NCBI GenBank assembly: GCA_905221605.1
Contig: CAJNDS010002094.1
Coordinates: 124,001 to 188,000, forward strand
Source of the DNA: Symbiodinium natans
Taxonomy: Eukaryota; Sar; Dinophyceae; Suessiales; Symbiodiniaceae
Direction: 5' to 3'
DNA: 64,000 bases
Below, one piece after another: positions 28,520 through 40,524 of the stretch. The notes below the pieces were generated by a model. That model worked only from the letters and a program-made list of their open reading frames with translations. It ran no database searches and was not told where the DNA came from. Every line of letters starts with the position of its first letter. Position 1 is the first letter of the stretch. A program made the position numbers and the translations under genes.

Positions 28520-29080
28520 CTAAACCATGCAAAGATAGAAGACATCATTTCACTATGCCGCGTGCAGAAATGGCGCAAGGCCTGGAACTTCGCATCGTCC
28601 AGGGCATTGCACCACCTTCGGCCCACAACCGGCTAACGTCTGCCAGGGATTACAGCACTTGGGGATCTCGACTCTGCATTGCTCTTGGTGTCGAAGTGCA
28701 AGTCCGAGAGAACCCAGACCTTCCGACAGGATCCCCCAAGGGATCACGAATGAAGCACAAGGCAAAGTCGAAGGGCAAAGAAGAGCAAAGAAGAGCAAAG
28801 TCAAAGAGCAGAGCCAGGAAGAGCAAGGGTAGAGCAAGGCAATTATATAGAACAACTGTGGCAGGTGCCAAGGCAAGGCTCTAAGTAAAAGTAAGTAGCG
28901 CCTTTGTCGAGGCTCTTGGACGAACACGGTCTTTCTCCAATCGAAGGCGTTGCTCTGCCTGGGGAAGCGGCGTGTCACGCCCATCCCTTCCAAGGACTGA
29001 GGTTGCATGCTCCAGCGGCCGGGAACCAACAATTTGGTTAAAGCATGTGGCATTTGGTATGAGTTTTTGTGATGTGGCAT
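28520..29080. other. Upstream part of the phosphoesterase gene, unresolved
   Basis: The first phosphoesterase exon should lie here or further right. A minus-strand stretch near 28950 (SNAFDWRKTVFVQEPRQ) is a weak candidate. The part 28760-28850 is low-complexity, with repeats of GCAAAGAAGA type. Confidence 0.25.
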
Positions 29081-29412
29081 TAGATTAAAACCAGACCAAG
29101 CGCCGAACCCTTCGGTGCCTCCATTTAGGGATTGCCGTCAGGCAGGCCTGAACAGGGCTGTCCCCAAGGAACGTCAACGCGATGAGAAAGGTCCACAGGC
29201 AGCTCGCCAGCTCAGCACCAGCCCTATCAGCATCAGCCTCCAGCCCTTGCCTAGCCACAGCGCTGTGGCTATCCAATGCCTCAGATCGAGAACATCAACA
29301 CATCAAAACATGGGTGACGGTTGAGTCGGAAAAACGAGTCGAAAACGGGCTGGGCCGAGTCAGGAAACGAAAAAACGAGTCGAAAAAACGGGCTGCCGTG
29401 AGTCAGACCTGA

Positions 29413-29572
29413 GAGCTAAAACCCTGAAATAGCCTCAAACCCTCAAACCCGAAACCCTATATAAAGCCAAAAACCCTTAAACCCTGATATTGTAAACCCC
29501 TAAAACCCTAATTCCCAAACCCTAAAAACCCTACAGCCCTAAAACCCTAAGACCCTAAAACCTTAAAGCGCT
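29413..29572. repeat. Degenerate telomere-like repeats (CCCTAAA)
   Basis: About 15 degenerate units of CCCTAAA, CCCTAAAA and CCCTTAAA. The complement, TTTAGGG, is the telomere repeat reported for dinoflagellates and plants. The block is internal, so it is an interstitial telomeric-type tract. Confidence 0.75.
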
Positions 29573-29579
29573 TGGGGGA

Positions 29580-29700
29580 GGGGGCCAAGGCCCGCCGACC
29601 ATATACATATACATATATACATACATGTACAGATGCGTATGTATCATCTATCCGTATATAGATAATATTTTTTTTTTTTTGGGGGGGGGGGGGGTCTTGT
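29580..29700. repeat. CATA microsatellite, T-run and G-run
   Basis: A CATATA-type microsatellite is followed by 11 T and then about 14 G. Runs this long are often collapsed or expanded in assemblies. Confidence 0.85.
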
Positions 29701-30012
29701 TGCTTTCGAATCGGGGGGCTGCGGCTTTTCCGACTCGACCCTCACTCGGTTTGGTCTCCTGGGAGCCCCGGCCAAAGCCCAAGCAAACTGGACGTAGGCA
29801 TCCTGATTTCTCGGTAATGAGACTACGTATCACTACATCACTTTTCATCTCCATTCTCTCTTCTGCTTTCTTCTCTCTGATTCTGCAGCTCCTTTCTTTA
29901 AGCAGAGAAAAAACCTGGATTAGAGAATGCGTACCCCTGGCACCCCACCCCGAACCTAGCGGCCTGCTTATGCCTGAGAAAAAGAGCCCGGAGAGCCCGA
30001 GGCGGGGAATAG

Positions 30013-30056
30013 GCTCTGCGAGTGCTCTGCGAGTGCTCTGCGAGTGCTCTGCGTGT
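30013..30056. repeat. 11-bp tandem array (TGCTCTGCGAG)
   Basis: Four copies of an 11-bp unit, the last one altered. Confidence 0.85.
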
Positions 30057-30927
30057 CCTCCGGCCGACCAGCCCCCAGAAGAGCCACACCGAGGCGGCAT
30101 CTGGCCTGCGATCTTCCACGCATTTCTACACTCTCAGTTGCTTGTACTGTGCTTAGTTACAACTGTGCGATGCTGTGAGGAGGCCTCTCGGATGTCATGC
30201 TCTGAGCTGTGGTGTTAAGTACTACGTTCAGCGGGGCCGCCCTTCCGAACGTGACAGGAACCTGGGAACTTTAAGACACTTTAAGAGTGTCCAACCGTCC
30301 AACCTACACGACAGCTTGAAAGGCCTTGCAGGGCCTTGCCCGTTGTCTGGATTCATGCTTATATCCTGCCCTGGCCGCTGGTCACTAGGCTCACTAGACC
30401 CGAAGTCCAGCATGGCCGGAACAGCCCCTGCCCGTCCTTGGGCCATTCGCGCTGCAACTGGGTGGCCATCTGCGCATCTTGTACAGCCTGCGATAAAGCC
30501 TACTCCAGCAATGCACAATTCGGGCGTGATCGCAACTTGTCATCAGGTTAAACAGTTAAATAAACCAAGTGAAGTCCCAGGCCGCATCCCAGAACCTCAT
30601 GTGGCAAAGCCTCGGATGTTCTGCGCACCACCTTTAGCTCAAACCAGGAACGAGAGGAACGAGCTGTGGCTGAGAATTCGGCGATGCAGCCCTGTTTGCG
30701 TACAGCGCCTGACAAGCTTAGGGAAAGCAGAACTTCGCGGTTCATTTAAAGTTCCAGAAGGGAGCAAAATTGCTTGCACGTGCTTGCATTACCCGTCTTA
30801 CAGTAGTACTCGGATTGATGCTCAGCCGAGCAAAGGCGCAGCTAAGGCAGAGCACCGCCAAGCCAAAAACGTCCTCAGAAGACGTGGCCTGCAGGCTTCG
30901 GGCATCTTCGGGCACTCAGAAACACGC

Positions 30928-31179
30928 TCAGGATCTCACATAAAGGTCTCTGAGCTGTTCTGCCTGCTGGACTTTCCTTGTAGCTTCCCGGAAGCTCTCC
31001 TCGGCATTGATGCGGCTCTCCGCATCCCGGAGCTCCTCACTCAGGGGACTTCCGGCAATGAAGCTGAAGATCGAGAGTCTTTTGAGAACATTCAAATCCA
31101 CTACTCTGGCACTCTCTCTTGCACTAAACCCAGATATCACAACAGCCGCGCTCCTCTTCCTTTCTTGCGAAGGCCTCAC
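30928..31179 (-). CDS. Unidentified coiled-coil exon(s)
   Basis: The minus strand reads SARVVDLNVLKRLSIFSFIA, then a strongly charged helix LRDAESRINAEESFREATRK that continues with VQQAEQLRDLYV. The upstream part in another frame (AFARKEEERGCCD) is also charged, so an intron may split it. The heptad-like Leu/Ala spacing suggests a coiled coil. A 340-codon plus-strand frame overlaps but looks less like protein. Confidence 0.4.
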   Translation of the reverse strand: MRPSQERKRSAAVVISGFSARESARVVDLNVLKRLSIFSFIAGSPLSEELRDAESRINAEESFREATRKVQQAEQLRDLYVRS

Positions 31180-31329
31180 GTCGAAAGGTGCAAGTAACGA
31201 GTGACACGTCCTGTGCCATCTGATATCTCAAAGGCGGACCTCCATCTCTGCAATCGGTAGTTTAGCCTCAGGGCCCAACAGATGTGCGATCAGAGAACCG
31301 GTCGAGATAGGGGTGTTTCTAGAGACGGT

Positions 31330-32120
31330 TCATTCGAAAACATGAGCAACCATTCTCCGACGAGTCACTGGATGCGTGGCCAGCGCTATGGTGTAGCCCG
31401 CGACTGCCTGACCTGTGGCATGACGTCCACACTGTCCACACTGTAACACTATAAGAGGCCCACCACTGAATCCTGACAGGTTGAAAAAACAAACCGGGCT
31501 CGAAGCCGAAGTTCTTGGAGCCCCAGGATGTATTGCCATGGGCGTACTCCTGGCTGCAGTCGTTCTTTGGTCAGGGGGAAAAGATGCTTTCCGGCATTGC
31601 GTAACCGTCCTCCGGCTGTTTGCCTGAGAAGAACTCCATTGCGACCTGTATGCACGGTCACATGAACCCAAGGGGCAGGTCAACACAAGGGCACGGGTAT
31701 GCCAGCAATGCTCGAACTGTAGCCGCTGTAGCCATGTGGGGCTCCGGACTTGGGCCAATCCCTGGAGATTGTCCCGAGAAGGGTCAAGCCTGGAAGTGTG
31801 TGACAATGCATGCTACCTGCTGCCAGAATGCCAGCATCTGCTGCTGTTGTCGCTTTCGCTTAGGTACTGGCTCGACCGCTTGTCGGTAGGCGTGAAATGC
31901 CTCCTCCAAGTAGTCCTTCGGCAGCGTGCTCAGAGATCAGATCTCACGGTCTGCTGCCCTGCCGGAAAACTCACCCAAAATCAACGTCGGCTAGACCCAG
32001 GCCAAGGGCCACGGAACACTTTCCGTAGGCAAACTTCAGCAAACCTCATGCAGTACCAGGCAGCGTATCCTGCCCGAGGTTCTGGGCGGCAAACCCGACT
32101 CTTGCCCAAGTCCTGAACTC
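31330..32120 (-). CDS. Unidentified multi-exon segments
   Basis: Minus-strand stretches in different frames: KFAYGKCSVALGLGLADVDF (about 31970-32035), DYLEEAFHAYRQAVEPVPKR (about 31850-31915, TPR- or PCI-like helices), VAMEFFSGKQPEDGYAMPES (about 31585-31650) and SGFSGGPLIVLQCGQCG (about 31420-31480). The last recalls the GxSGGPL of trypsin-like enzymes, but no other catalytic residue was found, so I do not assign it. Confidence 0.35.
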
Positions 32121-32591
32121 ACAGAGGCAAGCGCAGCACAAGCCCAAGCAGATGGCCATGATGGCAAAGTGTCACCCCACAGCCAGGAGCTGGACCTCCC
32201 CCAATCAGGTCGAAGAGCCTGATGCATGCAGGCACGGCCTAAGACCATCTGCACGAACCAGTGCTTACACAATATCCGTGAATGGTGCGGCGATTTCCTT
32301 GGCAGCTCGGGCGTCTTCAAGAGATCCCAAAAAATCACCCACCTTAGTTCGGTCTTAGTCTTGGGAGTTGGGCCATGATTTGCATGATGCCATGATTCGA
32401 CTCTCGAGGCCCCACCTTGGCAAAACATGCAGCTCGGTTGGACAGGGCCACGGCCTACGGGTTCAAGGACGAATTCTCGCATGCGAACCATTACGAACCC
32501 TATAGTAAACACCCCCCCTTCTGGAATAAATGTGGGCTTCGCACGGGCTGCATTTTGAGAAGGTACAGGAAGGGGCTCTTACTTTGGCTCA

Positions 32592-33056
32592 CTATGCTGT
32601 AGGCAGTGGCATCCTGCTCAGGATGCTCGCCCACATCCACCATCCACCTTCCAACAAGGTTGCTTTCAACAGCGCAGACCCTGCGGAAAATTTGGGTGAG
32701 CAATGGTTGCGTCTAAGCAGAGCATCGCATGACCTTGTGTAGTAGTGAGCTGCCAGCCAGAAGTCACTTCGCCTCGCGCGTCTCAGAATCTGGAGCATTG
32801 CTTCCCCAAGCGTCAAAAAGTCGCTTAAGGCCCAGAAGGCCTGAAGGAGTCCGCTCCCAGTCTCCTCCATGGCGCACTTCCGGTGGCCTCGCTGGCCTGA
32901 CACCGGATCCGGTTGTGCAGAGTGGCTCCACGGCTCCATGGGATGATTTCTATTAGCACTGGCTGAACCCCGGCAGTTGCTCAGCTTCCCACGGCTGCTG
33001 TCGCGGCGGCTGCGAAGTCGGCAATGCAAAGTGGCTTGTGCGATCTGGCCTAACAT
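32592..33056 (-). CDS. Unidentified helical protein segment
   Basis: The minus strand encodes MEETGSGLLQAFWALSDFLT, then EAMLQILRRARRSDFWLAAH and YYTRSCDALLRRN. The helix-rich pattern suggests an alpha-solenoid (TPR/PCI-like) protein and it may belong with the segments at 31330-32120. No family was confirmed. Confidence 0.4.
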   Translation of the reverse strand: MLGQIAQATLHCRLRSRRDSSRGKLSNCRGSASANRNHPMEPWSHSAQPDPVSGQRGHRKCAMEETGSGLLQAFWALSDFLTLGEAMLQILRRARRSDFWLAAHYYTRSCDALLRRNHCSPKFSAGSALLKATLLEGGWWMWASILSRMPLPTA

Positions 33057-33623
33057 TGGTCACATGCGTCACATTCGTGCTTCATTTTGGCGAGACATGT
33101 TCGTTTTTGACTTACTTCCCTTTGCCTTTCGAGTTCATTGTGTTGCACACGTCTTCTCTTGGAGATGATTCCGTTCTGTTTGCACTTGCTGCCTACACCT
33201 CTCAGATCCTCTCAGGCTTCTCGTCTCTTGAGGATATGAGGGTTTGTAAAGCTTCGGGAACGCCACACGACGCTTCCCACTTCTTTCAGGACATGTTCCT
33301 TGCAGATCCCGTGCGGCATGTCGGATTGCCCCCTCCTTGCGGTTTTGTCGGATTTGAGTTTCGATGTCCATTGAAACGGTCTATAGGGTTGCTGGCTCCA
33401 GTTACGGTTCAGGTTGTGCCACGGACGAAATTTCAGAAGACAGTCTCCCTAAAGAAAAACCTATTAGAATTGGAAGCACACGCGAACCAAAAGCAGGACG
33501 ACTCTGCAAACCAACCGACACTGGAATTCCTCTTTCGACTGCGGTTTTCAGGGGAAAATATTCGGAGAAATCGAACAACAAGACGAAAGCAAGAGCTACA
33601 GGCACAATCACAACTTTGTCCGC

Positions 33624-34071
33624 CTAAAGATCACTGAAGATCCAGGAATACTTCCACGCTTGGTAATGTGACAGGAGGGTAGCGGAAGCAACTTGGCTGC
33701 TGGCCGCGGGCATCAGCTGAAAGATGCTCGCCCTCAGTGCAAGATGCGAAAATGCAGCATTCCGACATGCTTCGGCAAGTTCCGAAAGCACGTCTTTCGC
33801 CAAGGCGCTCCAGCACGGGTAAGAGGGTCTCTTCCAGCTGCTTCCAATCAGCTTCGGCCTCGAAGTTTGAGAGTTGAGATTCTCTCGAGGGAGGGCAAAA
33901 CAGGTTTCGTTCAAAGATCGCGGAGAAACTGCAACACAAATAACACGACAACATCCAACGCCTCTGGCGCGGCACAAGCTGCAGATGCGAGACCTGGGCA
34001 CTTGCTGCGACTTTTAACATAGAGCTGTCGCTGAGCATATTGTCGTGCCCGCAGTATCGGATGAGGTACAC
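33624..34071 (-). CDS. Unidentified 3' exon
   Basis: One frame reads LAKDVLSELAEACRNAAFSH, then LRASIFQLMPAASSQVASAT, and stops with WIFSDL. Just upstream another frame has FEAEADWKQLEETLLPVLER. The two overlap around 33810, so either an intron junction or a one-base shift joins them. Minus strand, no family recognised. Confidence 0.4.
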
Positions 34072-34079
34072 GACAGAAT

Positions 34080-36000
34080 GAGGTCTACAACGGAGGCTTC
34101 AGTATTGGTATGTCTGTAAGCATTCGGTGGTATGGCAACATGTAACACAATTTCAAAATGTCAACATGTTCAACCAAATGAAGGAAAATTGGCATTGGGA
34201 CTGTGTAAAGCACAAAGTGCAAAGCACGTAGTGTAAGGTCTTGGCACACGGCGAAGACTGGCAAAATGTTTGCGCCTGAGCCGAGATCTCAACTCTCAAA
34301 GCTAGTCCCAGGAACGCGCGCAGACCTTCATTCCTTAGTGGACCTATATGAGGTCTTCTGTATACCTACGCCTTACTCCTACTTACGACGCCCCCCCCCC
34401 TTAATTTCCTGGGTTTAACAGGCCAGGAGAAATGCATAACGGACCCTAATGACATGTGATCGATTATTGCCTTTGTGCTCTTCGGTCGCTTGTAATCACA
34501 GAAAAAGCCGATCCCCGCATGGGCCTTTCAGGAGTGAGTTGGGAAGAGCACCTAATAACGGAACGACGAGCTACGATGCCTGAGTTGGCCAAAAAAGAGT
34601 TGGTGACAAAGTGTGAATCTCTATGAGAAGTTTCTTGGGGACGTGGCCTGCGGCGGGGATCTGCTAAGGCCCGGAGAAATGTAAGCTCGCCCCCCCCCCC
34701 CCCCCATACATTCCGTAATTTCCTAGAAACCCAGGGGCTGCCTCCTGCAATTCATGGAGCTGCATCGGGAGCCGCAGAATGTATGACGGACCCCCCCCCG
34801 CCCATACATTCCCCACCTCCCTACGACAATGTTGGGGATGTACCTCAAGAGACCAAGGCCTGGAGCCTGGAGCTGAGATCCAATGAGACTGTCTGCTCGT
34901 GTTGCCCGTATCTACCCACCAAGCTAGGCATGTACCTCCCGTAGTAACATGAATTCGGCCCGGCAATGTCACAGCTTGAATCCATGCAATGTCGGCACCT
35001 CAGACCTCACTATACCGACCCCCCCCGTCATACATTTTTGCCTTGGTGGCCCAATTTTCCCCCTAAGTACACCCCCCCCCCCGTCATGCATTAGTTAGGC
35101 GTGGGGATTCTTCTGTGGTGTTATGTCGTCATGGCGGCTCATGAATCAACTCATTGCCTCGATCCCACTCTTGTGCCACCTCCTCCAGGTTGGAATAGAA
35201 TGTCAAGCCTAGATTGCGCCACTGCCAGCTGCCACATCACTGCTCACATATCGCTCAAGATGCGGGTGCCAGGGGGGCCATCTTGGGCACAGGCTGCTGT
35301 GTGGCTTGGTGAAGAGCGGCATTACCTTCAGAAGCACGGTCGGAGTTTTCGATGAGTTTCTCAGCTTCTGTGACTCTGTTGTGTACCTCTTGTGCGTACT
35401 CTCTGGGTGCCTCACCTCGCCGAGAGGACGAAGGAACACCTCCTCTTTGCTGGGCCTCTGTCAGTCTCTTTGTGATAACAAACGTCTCTGTATGTTTGTC
35501 TGTCTTCTATGTGAGACCCAATACATGCGGCAACGAAGTCGTCCCAGCATGTGGTGCTGAGATCCTGACAGCTGCTTGGACCTCAAGCTGAACACTCAAA
35601 GAGGCGGTGGTACATTGACGATGACAATAATATATATATGTATATATATATATATGTATTTCTTTATTCATCTATTTATGTTTTTTATGTATATTTATAT
35701 TTACTTATCTATGTATTTATGTGTGTGCACAGCTGTGCACAAGTACTCAACCATTCTTGGGTTTGAGAAGCAGGAAAGGGGTACGCGGGCATACCCTTGT
35801 ACAGAGATGGCAAGTCAGGGACACCGCCGCCGGTGCTGAAACAACTAACCCTTTAAAGCCTGCACGACCACGGAGGAACATGGGGCGGGGGGGTCTTGAA
35901 ACATGCGTCGTCAAGTTTCAGTAGTGTGAATGTTTTTGGACAGGGTAGGGTGATGATACTGGTCCAGACCCAGCTCTTTGTTCGGTTCAGCCTCGGCAGG
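34080..36000. other. About 1.9 kb without a recognised gene, rich in C-runs
   Basis: Poly-C runs occur near 34390, 34690, 34790, 35020 and 35070, and a TATATG/TTTAT microsatellite lies at about 35626-35715. Reading frames across the C-runs give poly-Gly/Pro and are not believable as protein. Confidence 0.5.
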
Positions 36001-36049
36001 ATTTCTCTGCATTTGCGACATTCATATTCGGACACCCGCCACACCTTCA

Positions 36050-36620
36050 TCGCGTGGCGTGGTCCAGTAATTCACGACATTCCGTTTTGAACTTCTCAAC
36101 GTCGGCACAGGTTCCTTCAGGCTCCCCCATCGCGCCCTCTGCTTCTGCGTTAACTGATATGCTCTCAGCAAAGAGGGAGACTCGCCCATCTCACAAATTT
36201 GTTGCTCAAGGCCAAGTTGCCGCCACCCAGCTGGGTTGCCAGGCTGGGACTTGGCTGAGATGTTCTCCCAAGGCTCGGGCCTACGCCCATCTCCTTGCCG
36301 GCTGCCTGCATTTGTTGCACCCACATGGTGAGGTCTGAGTCTGAGCTCGAGTAGCCGGAAAAAATGCTGTCCTTCCTGACTTTGCCGTTAGCAATGGGCA
36401 GCGTTCGCAGCGCAACCCACTGCGCAGAAGACAGAATTGAATCCGCAGAGAGCTCGTGGTGTGTGGTTTGCGGTGTTTTGTTTGTGTGTTGTTGCGTGTT
36501 GCGTGGTGCGTCTGTGTGTCTCCGTGTGCCTGAACCCTGCGTCAAAACAAAGATGGAGTCATGGTAGTTTGGAGAGTTTCTGTTCTGTCGCTGGGCTTGA
36601 AACCTGTGGCAGAGTGCCGC
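36050..36620 (-). CDS. Unidentified multi-exon segments
   Basis: Minus strand: TLPIANGKVRKDSIFSGYSS and DSDLTMWVQQMQAAGKEMGV (about 36290-36420), LGLEQQICEMGESPSLL (about 36175-36225), then after CTGAG a charged stretch EGAMGEPEGTCADVEKFKTE and CRELLDHATR before TGA. Changes of frame fall at AG acceptors. The C-terminal part looks helical. No family recognised. Confidence 0.4.
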
Positions 36621-37229
36621 CGACACCTGACTGAAGCCCTGGCCTTCTATCTACAATGTGGTCTTGAGTCAATGGTCCTTCGCTTCTGCATATGTCTACG
36701 ACTCTACGAATTCTGTTATTCTGTTTCGCGGTTTGATGGCCATTTCTCGGCAGGCTTGACCCTACCTGCTCCCTAACCTCCAATCTGCGAGCTGCACAAG
36801 CCCTGCTGCACTCGACGTTTACGTCTACGTTGTCTGTAAGTTTACAAGTCTGGGGATCTTGCAGCCTAAGTCAGGAGCAAGTGACGTAAAAACGGGCCCA
36901 AGGATTCAAGCCGATCAAGAAGATGCACTCCGTTGAATCATGCCCCGCCTTGCACTCGTTGCCCGCAGTGGAAGTTCATGGCATCACTACCCGTGCTTGC
37001 TGATCCCAGCTTGTGCCTGTCAAGCGCACTGCCAACATAGCGCAGCACGTGGCAACTTGAACCCAGGATGTGCCATGGCCTTTCCAGGAATTCCGGAAGA
37101 CTCGGCAAGCTGGCACCAAGCCCAAACTGCAGCAGCTTCACCTCTCTTCCACATCATCATGACTCATCGATTCATATCGCTTCTCGGTTTCGGGAGCCTT
37201 TCGTAGGTACAAATGAGAACTCTCTTAGC

Positions 37230-37535
37230 TTAGATCCCGGCAGATTTTGCAATTAAAGCCCACTCACCAGGGATCGCTTGCAGCGCGGATCCAATCTCGG
37301 CAAGGGTCATTGCATGGCAGATGTGGCGTATTTTCACTTGGTGTCTGGGCCTCCTGCAGCCCTCCGGATGGATTCTGGATCTGTAGCTACTTGAGCTTCG
37401 CTCGCGACTGGCGCCAATCTCGCCCAACGAGACTCGCCTCCAGTTGTGAAGCCCAGAAAACGACTGACACAGACACAAACTAAACGAACTTTCGACGGCC
37501 AGAGCTTGAATTGAGGCCACGACTATCCATGCCAT
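37230..37535 (-). CDS. Unidentified possible exon
   Basis: The minus strand reads CHAMTLAEIGSALQAIPGEW near the left end, with a hydrophobic start MAWIVVASIQALAVESSF at the right. Weak evidence; no family recognised. Confidence 0.25.
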   Translation of the reverse strand: MAWIVVASIQALAVESSFSLCLCQSFSGLHNWRRVSLGEIGASRERSSSSYRSRIHPEGCRRPRHQVKIRHICHAMTLAEIGSALQAIPGEWALIAKSAGI

Positions 37536-38196
37536 CTGTCAGAGCCTTGTAACTTTCGTCACCCTCTTTCAACGGAAACTCTCTGCAGGGTCACCGCGCA
37601 CTCGACGCGCTCACGTCTTTGATTCTGAGCCCAGCCTCGCTGGCAGCAAGCATGTCCTGGCAGAGTGCCGGGGCATGTGTGCGCCAAAGCAGCTGACATA
37701 GATACTTCGCAGTCACAGACACTGGGAACCAAGAGCACACACTTTCCGGTGCAGGGGGGGACAAGGGTGCTCAGATCCATTGTTTACTTGATCACCTCCG
37801 TTGAATATAGTTCCCTGTCACCGGGCATTGGCACATAGGCTTACACAGTCAGCGTTATTCTTTGATGCTGTTGCGGCATGTTGCAAGCCAACCACTTCAC
37901 CGCGGCTCTCCTTCAGAAACCGCCTTGCCTTCTCTGGTGAGAAGGCTTGCGGGGTCTCAGGAGCCCCTCATGCAGAAAGCAGAACTGAAGCTGATCATCC
38001 TGCACTAGTGCTGCTGAACCACACTAAGCCTCTGACTGAAACAGCATGTAACTCTGAAGCACCCGTCATCATCCATGCCCTCTCCACGCACGGCAATCTG
38101 CAACCTCAGACTCGCGTGCAGCCTCGAGCATCTTGAAGCCATCGACTGGCTGCGTGAGCCCAGAACCGCGCTTCGGAGGAAGGCGGGAGGCTCCTG

Positions 38197-39521
38197 TCAC
38201 CACAAGGGTGGAATCGACACCGACGCAATCAGACCTTCACATAGCTTCAGACACTGTGTATGTTCACAAGGTCTTCTGGCACCTCCAGCTGCTGTGGAAT
38301 GGGTTCCTTCCCCAAACGAGCAGCCTGCAATCAGCGCAAGCTTCAGTTTTTCGATGTCCTTGGCCCGGTCTGCCACTGGGCCAGCGCTGGCATCCTCAAG
38401 CTTAACTTCTGCCTCCGCCCTCGAAGCCCAGGCACTTGAGCGGTAAAGTACGCCTCCGAACTGAAGTAGGCACGATTGCGCTGTAGACTGGCATGCCACA
38501 TAACTGCTGTGCCTTCGCCAACGATCCAGCGGAAAGCTGAATGTCCTTGCCCAGGCCATACTGCCCAGGTCTTCGATTTGTGTTGCAACTAGCCTGGCCT
38601 CTTTTCTCACAAGGTCACGTTCTCGCCTGGTAACCACCCCGTGTGGTCGAGCGGTGACACCTTGATGAGATGGAGGATGTGGGCAGCTCAGTGACAATGA
38701 AACGCAGCAACTCCATGAACGAACCTGTAAGCCTGCCACAGAACTTTACAGTGTCCGGTCTTGTGTCGGGGTTGTGATCCCCTTGCTCCTCTTGCTTTGC
38801 AGCGACGGCCCAGCAAGGGCTGGATTACAAGAGTCACTCGTGAAGACTCTGCGAAGGCACGGCACTCTTGAAAAAAGGGAATCTCCCGAAGCTCCTTGAA
38901 GGTCAACTCCAGGGGCTCTCGAGCCCCTCGTGGAACGTGGAATCTGTACACATGCTCCTGCAACAAAAAAAAAAACACCCATGGCAAGGGCGGCAAGGGT
39001 TGAGAAGGCGTGGCAACGTGTTGCAACAGCTCCTGGTTGATCATGCCCGCGTAGAAGTCTTTGACGCGTCTCTCCCGGGAAATGGCCTGTAATTTGAAAG
39101 TCGGGTGATGTGACCATGATGTAGCAAGTTCTATTTTGGTGTCAAACGTTGTCAGGAAAACTTCCTGGACCAAAAGGAGACAGCAGCAGTTCAGCCCTTA
39201 GCCTTGTGGACGCCATAGAAAAATTGCTCGAGCCTGGGCCACTAAAATGGTGTAAGTTATCCTCAGAATCCTCAGCAAAGCAAAGCATTGCTCTGGGTTC
39301 CTTGCTCTACTTCGAGCGGAACCTCGACAACTTTACCGGGAGGCCTGTCGCAGGATTTTGTGTTGAGTGCTCGCTCGGCGGCACATGGGATAAGCTGTCC
39401 TCTGCATCTCGCTGATGCGCTTCAAGACCTGATGGATCAACACTGAAGGCTCGAATGCACCAGCATCCACAGCGGGCACACCTCCGTGAGGTCCACGTGC
39501 TGGGATGAAGGAGCCTTCCAA
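38197..39521 (-). CDS. Unidentified multi-exon gene
   Basis: Protein-like minus-strand stretches, right to left: PSVLIHQVLKRISEMQRTAY (39420), NFSMASTRLRAELLLSPF (about 39180), FKLQAISRERRVKDFYAGMI (about 39060), HVYRFHVPRGAREPLELTFK and ELREIPFFQECRAFAESSRV (38830-38960, after a poly-T/GCAG acceptor), RRERDLVRKEARLVATQIED (about 38600) and AKDIEKLKLALIAGCSFGEG (about 38320). They are in shifting frames, as for an intron-rich gene. No domain recognised. Confidence 0.45.
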
Positions 39522-39703
39522 ATACTCTGCAGGTAGTCCGTGCTAAGTTGGTGTCCAGCAGTATTCTAACCGGAGTTGCATGGCCTTCTGCTTGCCACCA
39601 ACCTCCTACAGCTTTCCTCTATAAAGGCTGCCTTCACCCCGCTGACGACTTCCTTCGCCTTGTCTTGGTCGCGGTCCTGGCAGAGACTCACAGAAAAGTC
39701 GCG

Positions 39704-40410
39704 TCAGTTCTTTCGCATGTTCCGGCCCGCAGCCTTGTCATACTGTCTCCGCGTAGGCTGGTCTCCTGCAAACTTCTGCCGACTTGGATATCCACTTCGG
39801 CAAACTCTGGAAGCACCGCCTAGCACCAGGTGAGCGTTCTTCACCGAGATGAAGATTGTCTCATAATCCTCCAGATCAGGCGACGTGCGAGCAGCTGAGA
39901 GGGCAGAAGTGTAGCAAGGCATTGCCTAGCCAAAACAAGGGGAACATGCTACAACAGCTGGCAACAGTTCGTGCCGCAGTCTCCGTGAGAATGAGACAAA
40001 TCCGAGAGAGCCCAGGGTCTGTTGCATAAGCACGTATCAATTCGATCTGCAAATCAAATATGATTTGATAACATTTGATACGATCAGATGGTGACCGCCA
40101 TGCTCCACATTCGCTCCAATCCTCCTGCTGCTGTGCGGTCATGCCCTTCGTCTTGTCTGGATGATAAACCTCGTCTGCTCGTCTCGTCTGGTCAACGTAA
40201 GGCATCTTAAGGCGAAATCCGAGAGCCAAAGGAATCAAAGGCAAAGGGAACCAAGGTTCCAACGAGCGAAAGGCGTTTGTAGGCGCGGTTCACTTCGTCC
40301 AGGGGCGCATACTCATCTATCCCCAGAATCTCGCAGCACGCGAATGCCATTCTGCGCATTCGAGACACATCGCTTGCAGCGGGCCTCATAATAGTTGACA
40401 CTGCGATCAT
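39704..40410 (-). CDS. J-domain (DnaJ-like) protein
   Basis: Exon 40264-40410 encodes ACCEILGIDEYAPLDEVNRA followed by YKRLSL, helices I-II of a J domain. A GT-AG intron joins it in phase to an exon from 40169 with VYHPDKTKGMTAQQQEDW, giving the HPD loop and helix III. A following stretch IELIRAYATDP (about 40045) fits helix IV. Segment 39704-39922 (ARTSPDLEDYETIFISVKNA) may be the next exon. J domains stimulate Hsp70 ATPase. The starts at 40410 and 40389 are both possible. The rest of the protein is not resolved. Confidence 0.6.
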
Positions 40411-40524
40411 AGTCGTAAGCTTTCGCCGCAGAGAAATCTGCCTGTGGCTAGAAGCGTATGTGTTCGTACATGCGCTGTGGACAATCCTTTGCTAGAGCAA
40501 GACCAAAACGCCTCAACAAGCTAC

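Noticed and set aside
30175..31197. 340-codon plus-strand ORF
   Set aside because: Composition is not protein-like (scattered Cys, Pro and Arg, no hydrophobic pattern) and the opposite strand holds a clear charged-helix exon at 30928-31179.
31420..31480. GFSGGPL as a trypsin-like active site
   Set aside because: No His or Asp motifs and no SGGPL-flanking fold features were found nearby.
34664..34972. 102-codon minus-strand ORF with poly-Gly
   Set aside because: It spans C-homopolymers; no protein-like pattern.
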